Shown here: positions 24,893-31,781 of the stretch, one piece after another
How the letters are laid out: the number at the start of each line of letters is the position of its first letter
How positions within the stretch are numbered: the first letter of the stretch is position 1
Assembly: GCA_951813065.1 (NCBI GenBank)
Contig: CATOTH010000001.1
Coordinates: 186,001-250,000 of the forward strand
Origin: an uncultured Bryobacterales bacterium
GTDB lineage: Bacteria; Acidobacteriota; Terriglobia; Bryobacterales; UBA6623
Reading direction: 5' to 3'
DNA length: 64,000 nt
The notes under the pieces: model-generated
Told to the model about the DNA's origin: nothing
The model's input: only the letters and a program-made list of their open reading frames with translations
Database searches by the model: none
Made by a program: the position numbers and the translations under genes

Positions 24893-26275
24893 ATGAAGAT
24901 CGGCTTCATCAGCCTCGGATGCCCCAAGAACCTCGTGGATAGCGAGGTCATGATGGGCCTCTTGGAGGCTCGCGGGCACGAACTCACACAGGCTCCTGAA
25001 GAGGCCGAGGCGCTGGTTGTAAACACATGCAGCTTCATCGAACCGGCCAAGCAGGAATCGATCGACACAATTCTCGAAACCGCTGAGTACAAACGCACGG
25101 GCCGCGCGCGTCGGCTGGTCGTGGCGGGCTGCCTGGTCGAACGCTACCGAGACGAGCTCAGGGAGCAGATCCCCGAGGTCGATGCCGTGCTGGGCACCAG
25201 CGAGATCGAATCGATCATCGGCCATTGCGAGGGCTGGGATTCACCGCCTCTTCAATCCGACTCGAAAAGCTACCTGTACCACGACCTGACTCCCAGGCGC
25301 CGCGCGACACCGCGCCACTTCGCCTATCTGAAGATCAACGAAGGCTGCGACCACCCTTGCTCGTTTTGCATCATCCCTCAGCTCCGGGGCGGTTTTCGCA
25401 GCCGCCGATTCGAATCTGTTGTGAGCGAGGCCGAGCGGCTTTTCGCCGAGGGGACCCGGGAACTGACGCTGATCGGGCAGGATACCACCGCCTACGGCGA
25501 GGATCTCGGCATTCGGCAGGGGCTGCCCGCTCTTCTCGATCGGCTGGCTCGAATTGAGGACGCCGGTTGGATCCGAGTGCTCTACGCCTATCCCAATCGC
25601 GTGACCAACCTCTTGCTGGAGACCATCGCCCGCCACGAGCCGCTTTGCAGCTATCTCGACATTCCCCTCCAGCATGCCAGCGCCAACGTGCTCCGTCGCA
25701 TGCGTCGAGGATCGAGCGGGGATATCTTCCTGAAGACGATCGAGCGGATTCGCCGCATGATTCCGGGAGTGGCGCTCCGCACCAGCTTCATTGTCGGGTT
25801 TCCCGGCGAAACCGAGGCCGACTTCGAAACGCTCTGCCAGTTCGTCAAGGCAGCCGAATTTGACCATGTTGGGTCATTTCGGTACTCCGACGACGAGAAC
25901 AGCGCGAGCTTCGAACTCGATGGCAAGCTCGACAAACGCACGATTTATAACCGGCAGCGGCGGCTGATGGCTCTTCAGCGCACGATATCGCGCCGCCGCA
26001 AGCGCCTGCTCGTTGGCCAGCGGCTGCCGTTGCTGGTTTCAGGGCCCTCATCCGAAACCGACTTGTTGTGGGAAGGGAGACTGCAAACCCAAGCGGAAGA
26101 GATCGACGGCAAAACCTATCTCACCAAGTTCCCGGACGGCGCCACGCCGCAGCCAGGGGATGTCGGTACTGTACGGATCACTCGTGCCGGAGATTACGAT
26201 CTGTTCGGCGAAATCGAGTGCATCACGAAGCCCGCTTCCGGGCCGCCGAACAATCCACTCCCCGTGCTTCAATAA
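24893..26275 (+). CDS. rimO: Ribosomal protein S12 methylthiotransferase RimO
   Basis: The 460-residue radical-SAM enzyme adds a methylthio group to an Asp of ribosomal protein S12. The N-terminal UPF0004 domain starts KIGFISLGCPKNLVDSE and supplies three cysteines (about C10, C46 and C80, in GCPKN, NTCSF and AGCLVE) for the auxiliary 4Fe-4S cluster. The radical-SAM motif CDHPCSFC follows at about residues 150-157, then GQDTTAYGED and PLQHAS. The C-terminal TRAM domain (about 370-450) includes TDLLWEGRLQTQAEEIDG, typical of RimO as opposed to MiaB. The ATG at 24893 begins exactly at the conserved start. It heads a cluster with yacG, pgpA and cinA. Confidence 0.96.
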   Translation: MKIGFISLGCPKNLVDSEVMMGLLEARGHELTQAPEEAEALVVNTCSFIEPAKQESIDTILETAEYKRTGRARRLVVAGCLVERYRDELREQIPEVDAVLGTSEIESIIGHCEGWDSPPLQSDSKSYLYHDLTPRRRATPRHFAYLKINEGCDHPCSFCIIPQLRGGFRSRRFESVVSEAERLFAEGTRELTLIGQDTTAYGEDLGIRQGLPALLDRLARIEDAGWIRVLYAYPNRVTNLLLETIARHEPLCSYLDIPLQHASANVLRRMRRGSSGDIFLKTIERIRRMIPGVALRTSFIVGFPGETEADFETLCQFVKAAEFDHVGSFRYSDDENSASFELDGKLDKRTIYNRQRRLMALQRTISRRRKRLLVGQRLPLLVSGPSSETDLLWEGRLQTQAEEIDGKTYLTKFPDGATPQPGDVGTVRITRAGDYDLFGEIECITKPASGPPNNPLPVLQ

Positions 26276-26298
26276 CGACTCCGGAAGGCCAGCGATTA

Positions 26299-26505
26299 AT
26301 GGAACCGACGCCAAGACCGTGCCCGATCTGCGGAAAACCTGTCGCAAAGAGCGCAGAGTTGTATCCATTCTGCAGCGACCGCTGCCGGACGCAGGATCTT
26401 GCCAACTGGGCAACAGGCGTATACTCGGTGCCTGCTCCGGCAAGCGAAGCCGACGAACATCTCGGCGCTCGCCATAGTTCGGACGAAAGCAGCGACAGTG
26501 GGTAA
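26299..26505 (+). CDS. yacG: DNA gyrase inhibitor YacG-like zinc protein
   Basis: The 68-residue protein has the YacG four-cysteine zinc site: CPICGKPV (8-15) and FCSDRCRTQDLANWATGVY (about 24-42), i.e. CxxC...CxxxC, with the DL..W..G.Y signature following. In E. coli YacG binds GyrB and inhibits gyrase. The C-terminal acidic tail (SEADEHLGARHSSDESSD) is also usual. It lies 23 bp after rimO and overlaps the pgpA GTG start by 8 bp. Confidence 0.88.
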   Translation: MEPTPRPCPICGKPVAKSAELYPFCSDRCRTQDLANWATGVYSVPAPASEADEHLGARHSSDESSDSG

Positions 26506-26965
26506 GCCTACCTTCACCGTGGCCATCGCCACCTGGTTCTATGTCGGCTATGCACCCGTCGCACCCGGGACAGTCGGGGCAATCTGCGCTTGGGGACCGG
26601 CTTGGTTCGTTGTCCACGGGCTGGGGTTCCCAGCCTGGACCTTCGCCTTGGTTGCGATCGCGATCGCGCCGATTGGGATTTGGAGCGCCGGGGTGGCCTC
26701 GTCCCACTTCGGATCAAGGGACCCTTCGAGAGTAGTAATCGACGAGGTCATCGGCCAATGGATCGCAATCGCGCCAGCGGCACAAGACTCATGGCCGCAA
26801 TGGATCGCTGCCCTCGTCCTCTTCCGCCTATTCGACATCGCCAAGCCCTTTGGTATCCGTCGCTTAGAGGCTCTGACAGGCGGACTCGGAGTGGTCGCCG
26901 ACGATGTCGGCGCGGGGGTCTGCGCTATGCTTGGAGTGTTGTTGATCCGCTGGATCGGCTTCTGA
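26498..26965 (+). CDS. pgpA: Phosphatidylglycerophosphatase A
   Basis: The 155-residue membrane protein removes phosphate from phosphatidylglycerol phosphate to make phosphatidylglycerol. It has the PgpA blocks YVGYAPVAPGTVGAI (about 13-27), VIDEVIGQWIA (about 83-93), FRLFDIAKPFGIRRLE (about 113-128) and GGLGVVADDVGAG (about 132-144), whose acidic residues bind the metal. The GTG at 26498 is chosen because the protein then begins with GKPTFTVAIATWFYVGY, as in relatives; the open frame upstream runs through yacG in another frame. It overlaps yacG by 8 bp. Confidence 0.92.
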   Translation: MGKPTFTVAIATWFYVGYAPVAPGTVGAICAWGPAWFVVHGLGFPAWTFALVAIAIAPIGIWSAGVASSHFGSRDPSRVVIDEVIGQWIAIAPAAQDSWPQWIAALVLFRLFDIAKPFGIRRLEALTGGLGVVADDVGAGVCAMLGVLLIRWIGF

Positions 26966-26990
26966 TTCGGCCTTTCACCCGACCTGATTC

Positions 26991-28004
26991 ATGGCTCGCC
27001 GTCGCGACTTGGAAATCCGGATTGACAGCATCTTTCCGTCAGCAGCCATTCCGGGCGGACAAATCATGGTTCGGGGCAGCGGCATGGCCGCCGAGCCGCG
27101 CGACCAGCCGGAAGTTTCGTTCGGCGAGGCTCGTGGCCGCCTGATCTTCAGCGGTCCGGAACGGATCCTGGTCACCATACCGTCGGAAGTGGAGGACAAC
27201 GAATTCCGAATCACCGCCGGCAAGGCCACTAGCGCACCTGTCCCGTTCGCACTCGGCCGGCAACTCGCGGATGACGTGCATCCTGTCGCGAATCCTGCCA
27301 TAGACCCGGATGGCAACGTCTACACGACACAGAGCGGCCCCCGAGGCAAGAAAACACCCGTTTCCATCTACAAGATCGCCCGCGATGGCGGCACCATGAG
27401 TGCGTTTCTGTCGGGGATCGTCAACCCGACGGGCTTGTTGTTCCGTCCCGACGGGACCCTGCTTGTATCAAGCAGGCACGAAGGCACGGTCTACGCGGTC
27501 GATCCCAAGGGGGAAATGGAGGTCTTCGCCGAAGGCATGGGAATCGCCACGGGACTCGCCATGGACAGCGAAGAAAACGTCTACGTGGGCGATCGCACGG
27601 GGACAGTTTTCAAGATAAGCCGCGACCGCAAGATCTACGTGTTCGCAACCCTTGAGTCGTCCGTGGCAGCCTATCACTTAGCTGCCGGGACAGACGGAAA
27701 CCTGTTCGTTTCGGCGCCAACCACATCGAGTTTCGATGCCATTCGCCAGATTGACTCGGAAGGATCGGTGACTGTGTGGCGGCGCGGATTCGGGCGCCCG
27801 CAAGGCATCGCGTTTGATGCGTCCGACCGCCTGCATCTCTGCGCATCCTATCGGGGGCAGAGGGGGATCTTCCGCCTCGGAGAGGACGGTGGCGCGGAAC
27901 TGGTCGTTTCTGGCCAAGGCATCGTGGGTCTGGCGTTCGAACCGGAGGGCGGATTGGTTGTTGCCACTGGAAACAGCCTCTATCGCATTCCTCAACTCTC
28001 CTGA
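26991..28004 (+). CDS. IPT/TIG plus NHL/SMP-30-like beta-propeller protein
   Basis: The 337-residue protein has an N-terminal IPT/TIG-like domain (about 8-85: IDSIFPSAAIPGGQIMVRGSG, ERILVTIPSEVEDNEFRI), then repeated propeller blades of about 40-45 residues with NPTGLLFRPDGTLLVSSRHEG, IATGLAMDSEENVYVGDRTG, PQGIAFDASDRLHLCASYRG and GIVGLAFEPEGGLVVAT. This is the NHL/SMP-30 pattern of G.AFD..G.LYV. No signal peptide is evident, so location is uncertain. A role in binding or as a lactonase-like enzyme is possible but not shown. It sits between pgpA and cinA in the same direction, 25 bp after pgpA. Confidence 0.85.
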   Translation: MARRRDLEIRIDSIFPSAAIPGGQIMVRGSGMAAEPRDQPEVSFGEARGRLIFSGPERILVTIPSEVEDNEFRITAGKATSAPVPFALGRQLADDVHPVANPAIDPDGNVYTTQSGPRGKKTPVSIYKIARDGGTMSAFLSGIVNPTGLLFRPDGTLLVSSRHEGTVYAVDPKGEMEVFAEGMGIATGLAMDSEENVYVGDRTGTVFKISRDRKIYVFATLESSVAAYHLAAGTDGNLFVSAPTTSSFDAIRQIDSEGSVTVWRRGFGRPQGIAFDASDRLHLCASYRGQRGIFRLGEDGGAELVVSGQGIVGLAFEPEGGLVVATGNSLYRIPQLS

Positions 28005-28065
28005 GGCTCTCGTCTTCTTCGTAGCGACGGGGCAACCGCACCCTCGGCGGGTCGGACAGCAGCTA

Positions 28066-29328
28066 ATGCATGCAGAAATCATTGCCGTTGGCACCGAATT
28101 GCTAGCCCCAAACAAGCTGGACACGAACTCCCTGTATCTGGCCCGCAGACTCTCCGAAAGGGGGATCCTCTTGGTCCGGAAGTCCATCGTTGGCGACGAC
28201 CGCGAACTGCTGGCTGACGAGATCCGACGATCCCGTGACGCATCCGAGGTCGTGATCCTGACTGGCGGACTGGGGCCGACCCTGGACGACCTGACACGCG
28301 AGGCGGCTTCTGACGCTACCGGACGCGTCCTGAACCTCAGTCAGGCGATCGTGAAGGAGATCGAGGAGCGCTTCCGCAAGTTCAACCGCCCGATGGCGGA
28401 AGTAAACAAACGGCAAGCGTACGTCTTGGAGGGAGCCGAGATTCTCCACAACCCTCGGGGCACGGCTCCAGGCCAATGGCTGGAGGACAAGCACGGCATC
28501 CTGATCTTGCTGCCCGGGCCGCCGCGCGAACTCGAGCCCATGTTTGAAGTGGCCTGCCTGCCCCTGCTCGACCGGAACGCTCCGCCCTTTCGCTTTCACA
28601 CGCTGACGCTCCGCGTGGCCGGCATCGGCGAATCCGACGTAGATCAACGCATAAGCGCGATCTACAGCGCCGAGACAAGGGTGGCGACCACGATCCTGTC
28701 CGCTCCCGGAGACATCCAAATCCACCTGCGCGCACAGGCCGACGATCAAGATGAAGCTCGATTGATCGCGACGGCCCTCGGCTCGGCAATTCGGGAGGAA
28801 CTGGGCGAGGCGGTGTACTCCACGGACGGCAGGAGCCTGGACTTGACTGTTGCGAGCCTCCTGCGGGCCAGGGGTATCAAGCTCGCGGTTGCGGAGAGCT
28901 TCACGGGGGGCCTGCTCTCAACGAGGCTGACCGATGCCTCTGGAAGCTCAGAGTTCTTTGCCGGAGGAATCGTGAGCTATGGTGATGCTGCTAAGCGAGA
29001 CTGGTTGGGGATTGACGGCGAACTCTTGGGGAGATCCGGAGCCGTCAGCTCGGAAGCGGCCGCTGCTATGGCCGAAGCGGCCCGGCACCGCGCGGCCGAA
29101 GTCCTTGGTGACTCGGCGATCGGCGTGTCAACTACGGGCTTCGCGGGACCGACAGGAGGCAATCAACAAGACCCGGTGGGCACGGCATACTTCGGAATCG
29201 CCGACGATGCCGGGACGCGGGTACACCGCCGACAGATGGGTGGCGGACGCAGACGAGTCCGCGTCCTCGGTGTGCAGACCGCGCTGGACCTGCTGCGCCG
29301 CCGGGTGCTGAGACTGCCCGGTTCCTGA
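28066..29328 (+). CDS. cinA: CinA-family protein (NMN deamidase / competence-damage protein)
   Basis: The 420-residue protein has two domains. The N-terminal MoaB/MogA-like (COG1058) domain starts MHAEIIAVGTELL, with LTGGLGPTLDDLTREA (about 65-80) and NPRGTAPGQWLE...LLPGPPREL. The C-terminal CinA domain (about 260-410) has LAVAESFTGGLLSTRLTDASGSSEFFAGGIVSY, TTGFAGPTGG and PVGTAYFGIA, the motifs of nicotinamide mononucleotide deamidase (PncC). It is full length for a two-domain CinA. The chosen ATG begins at the conserved start; the longer open frame overlaps the propeller gene and is unlikely. Confidence 0.95.
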   Translation: MHAEIIAVGTELLAPNKLDTNSLYLARRLSERGILLVRKSIVGDDRELLADEIRRSRDASEVVILTGGLGPTLDDLTREAASDATGRVLNLSQAIVKEIEERFRKFNRPMAEVNKRQAYVLEGAEILHNPRGTAPGQWLEDKHGILILLPGPPRELEPMFEVACLPLLDRNAPPFRFHTLTLRVAGIGESDVDQRISAIYSAETRVATTILSAPGDIQIHLRAQADDQDEARLIATALGSAIREELGEAVYSTDGRSLDLTVASLLRARGIKLAVAESFTGGLLSTRLTDASGSSEFFAGGIVSYGDAAKRDWLGIDGELLGRSGAVSSEAAAAMAEAARHRAAEVLGDSAIGVSTTGFAGPTGGNQQDPVGTAYFGIADDAGTRVHRRQMGGGRRRVRVLGVQTALDLLRRRVLRLPGS

Positions 29329-29342
29329 GCGAACAGCCAAGC

Positions 29343-29846
29343 TCATCTGACCCGCATACCGGCCGCGTGTAACGCCTTGCGGACATCGTCGACTGCGTTG
29401 CCGCAACAGCGCTTCGGTATGACGTACTGCTCGCCATGTGCCGGAGAGAGCAGGAAACTCCGGCGTGTCTCGAAACCATCCTGCAGGTCTTCCCAAGCAA
29501 TCCAGTCACTACGTCCGCCGGAAAGGATCTCGACACCGCTGGCACAGAAGTGGTAGCGCAAGCGAACCGGTCTGCCGTTTCGAGCTTTGAAGTCCCGGAG
29601 CGTAAGCCATGCCACCAAGGCTATCGCCGCCGCCCCAGGAGCGAACCAACCGACGGCGAACCAAACGAACACACCTCCGGCAACCAGCGCCGCCGCCGCC
29701 AGGCATGCGGCCAGCACGGTATACGCCGCCAAGATGGCAGGAGCCTTTCGGGCGGGCTGGGAAAGGGCACCGGCTAGAGCATCCAAATACCCAATCTCCG
29801 CAACGATGTCGAAGCTGGGATATAACGACTCGGACACTTGCGCCAT
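29343..29846 (-). CDS. YcxB-like membrane protein
   Basis: The 167-residue protein has two adjacent membrane helices (about 38-60 AILAAYTVLAACLAAAALVAGGVFV and 63-82 AVGWFAPGAAAIALVAWL), followed by a YcxB-like domain: YHFCASGVEILSGGRSDWIAWEDLQDGFETRRSFLLSP and the terminal PKRCC... segment. YcxB-like proteins have no established function. It is 12 bp downstream of the OmpA-family gene on the same strand, so it is probably co-transcribed; it converges with cinA. Confidence 0.75.
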   Translation of the reverse strand: MAQVSESLYPSFDIVAEIGYLDALAGALSQPARKAPAILAAYTVLAACLAAAALVAGGVFVWFAVGWFAPGAAAIALVAWLTLRDFKARNGRPVRLRYHFCASGVEILSGGRSDWIAWEDLQDGFETRRSFLLSPAHGEQYVIPKRCCGNAVDDVRKALHAAGMRVR

Positions 29847-29858
29847 GCCATTGGCTCC

Positions 29859-30659
29859 TTAGCGCTCCATAGCGGCACTGTTTGCTGACTCCGATGCAAT
29901 CGCTCGTTGGTATTCGATGACTGTGTCGACGATGCCGACTTCGACCCGTCGGTTCTTGCGCCGCGCCGCGGGCGAGGTGCCCTCCACGCGCGGACTCGAC
30001 TTTCCGAAGCCCTTCGATTCGATAATGTCGCCGGGAATGCCAGCTTTGACCAGATAGTCTCGTACCGAAGCGGCCCTGCGCTCGGAAAGTTTCATGTTGT
30101 AGGTGGCATCGCCCTGATCGTCCGTGTGTCCGTAGACGTACGCCTTGAATCCGTACGATGCCAGCATCACTCCGGCGATGCGGCTGAGGATCTCGCGATT
30201 CTCCGGGCGCAATTCCGCACTGTCAAAACCGAACAGGAACGAGTCCTCGCTCAACCGCACAACCATCCCCATCGGAGTGCGATCCGTCTCCGCGATCAGG
30301 CCCAAGACGTCTCGCATGCGATCCAGTTCGGCGATACGCTGGCGCCTTAGCCGTTCCGCGATCTGACCCTGGCGCTGCGCCTCCTCCTGTGCCAGGGCGG
30401 CTTCGCCCCGAAGCCTCTCGGCCTCCGAGAGAGCAGAGTCGCGCTCCAACAGGGAGTGCCTGAGCGCCTTGCCGGCCAGCGCTTCGCGGCCGACGGCATC
30501 GCGCACCTTCGTGAGGAGCTGGATCTCTGCATGCTTCGATTCGGCGAGGGACCGGTCCAGCGCCTCGATATGCGTCCACAGCCGCCAAGTCGCAAAGGAC
30601 ACGGCGATCAACAGAGGAAGGCAAACGAATAAGGCGATGCGCTCGGAATGAGTCCGCAA
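29859..30659 (-). CDS. OmpA-family envelope protein with coiled-coil stalk
   Basis: The 266-residue protein begins with a membrane anchor or signal helix (9-27, IALFVCLPLLIAVSFATW). It continues as a long predicted coiled coil (about 30-120, rich in Glu/Arg/Leu) and ends with an OmpA peptidoglycan-binding domain (about 130-250): FLFGFDSAELRPENREILSRIA, YGHTDDQGDATYNMKLSERRAASVRDYL and GFGKSSPRVEGTSPAARRKNRRVEV. The conserved Asp and Arg that hold diaminopimelate are in the TDDQG and NRRVEV motifs. It should link the inner or outer membrane to peptidoglycan. It is followed closely by the YcxB-like gene. Confidence 0.9.
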   Translation of the reverse strand: MRTHSERIALFVCLPLLIAVSFATWRLWTHIEALDRSLAESKHAEIQLLTKVRDAVGREALAGKALRHSLLERDSALSEAERLRGEAALAQEEAQRQGQIAERLRRQRIAELDRMRDVLGLIAETDRTPMGMVVRLSEDSFLFGFDSAELRPENREILSRIAGVMLASYGFKAYVYGHTDDQGDATYNMKLSERRAASVRDYLVKAGIPGDIIESKGFGKSSPRVEGTSPAARRKNRRVEVGIVDTVIEYQRAIASESANSAAMER

Positions 30660-30712
30660 GGGTACCTCGCCCTTATTGTGACAGGAGAGGCAAGCGCCCG
30701 ATCAGCCGCCAG

Positions 30713-31015
30713 CTAGAAACGGAACCGACGGGGATCTTGCTCCGGGATCTCTTTCCGGAAGATGTTGAGCAACGAGCGATGGAAACCGCAAAGCTTGCCG
30801 TCTGGAGCAGGGTGACCACACTTGATGCACAAAGCGGCTTCCCCTTGATTCCCATTGCGGATTCGGTTTCCGTTCACATTGCGATGCCGGTTCCCGTTCC
30901 CGCCTCCGTCGTAGCGGCCACCGTCCGAACCGCCGTGAAAACGCCCTCTGGGAGTTGGTCTCCGCTTGGGAGCCTTTCCGAAACGACCGGGCCGCCTGGT
31001 GGTTTGATCTCGCAT
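30713..31015 (-). CDS. Small Arg/Gly/Asn-rich protein with a C-terminal CxxC zinc-binding-like module
   Basis: The 100-residue protein has two parts. Residues 1-58 are highly basic and rich in Arg, Gly and Asn (RGRFHGGSDGGRYDGGGNGN, then RHRNVNGNR), a composition typical of RNA-binding RGG-like tails. Residues 62-80 hold CIKCGHPAPDGKLCGFHRS, a C-x2-C...C-x2-H arrangement that looks like a small zinc knuckle, followed by LLNIFRKEIPEQDPRRF. It is not recognised as a named family. The frame between OmpA and OmpH genes on the same strand, and the ordered Cys/His spacing, support a real gene. Confidence 0.6.
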   Translation of the reverse strand: MRDQTTRRPGRFGKAPKRRPTPRGRFHGGSDGGRYDGGGNGNRHRNVNGNRIRNGNQGEAALCIKCGHPAPDGKLCGFHRSLLNIFRKEIPEQDPRRFRF

Positions 31016-31108
31016 GTTCTCTCGCGGCGGCGGGTCTACGACTCGCCTGTCCGTCCGCCGGAGGCCCGCAGTAGCCGGTCCTACCGGCCCCGGGCGCCCC
31101 GAAACGGC

Positions 31109-31684
31109 CTACTCTGTGGGACTGGCGCCGCCCACCGGGTGGGCAGCGTCATAAGCCGTGATGATCGCGTTGGTGATATTCACCTCGTTCACGGCGTACA
31201 GAACTGGGCTCTGTGGATTCGAGATGTCCAGCACGATCTGGAATCCATTGGCCTTGGAATACTTGTCGATGACTGCCATCATTTTCGAACCGACCGAATT
31301 GAAGAGCTGGCCCTGCTCTTGGCTGAACTCCCCGCGAGCGTCCTCGGTATCACGCTGCAGTTCAACCTCGGCCTTCTGGATGTCACGGGCCAGGTTGCGC
31401 TTGGCCTCGTCGCTCATCGTGTTGGTGCCTTTTTGGAACTGGTCGCGCATCCGGTTCACTTCCGTCTGCTTGGCTTCGAGTCGCTGCCGCGTCGGCTGAT
31501 ACTTCTGCTCGAGTTCGCGAATCAGCGCCTGCCCCTCGCCGGTCCTCGATATCGCTTCCTGCACGTTGAGAAGAGCCAGCTTGGTTTCCTGGGCTACAGC
31601 CCCGTTCGCCAAGGCCAAGCAAGCCGCGAGGGCACCCGCCGCGACCCACGAGCGACGCGAGTCAATCCATCGAATTGCGAACAT
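31109..31684 (-). CDS. OmpH/Skp-family periplasmic chaperone
   Basis: The 191-residue protein has a signal peptide (about 1-32, WVAAGALAACLALANGAVAQ) and the OmpH/Skp domain: KLALLNVQEAISRTGEGQALI at the start, a long charged helical hairpin (about 55-130) forming the tentacle arms, and the terminal VIDKYSKANGFQIVLDISNPQSPVLYAVNEVNITNAII strand and helix. Skp-type chaperones escort unfolded outer-membrane proteins. Its place 97 bp downstream of bamA on the same strand matches the widespread bamA-ompH order. Confidence 0.92.
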   Translation of the reverse strand: MFAIRWIDSRRSWVAAGALAACLALANGAVAQETKLALLNVQEAISRTGEGQALIRELEQKYQPTRQRLEAKQTEVNRMRDQFQKGTNTMSDEAKRNLARDIQKAEVELQRDTEDARGEFSQEQGQLFNSVGSKMMAVIDKYSKANGFQIVLDISNPQSPVLYAVNEVNITNAIITAYDAAHPVGGASPTE

Positions 31685-31781
31685 CCTTGCGCTCTTTCTC
31701 AGGCCGCTTCGACCCGTGTCCTCACGTTATCAGCGTAGCACGTCGGGGATGCCAAAGTGGCCGGAGTCAACTGGCTGCACA

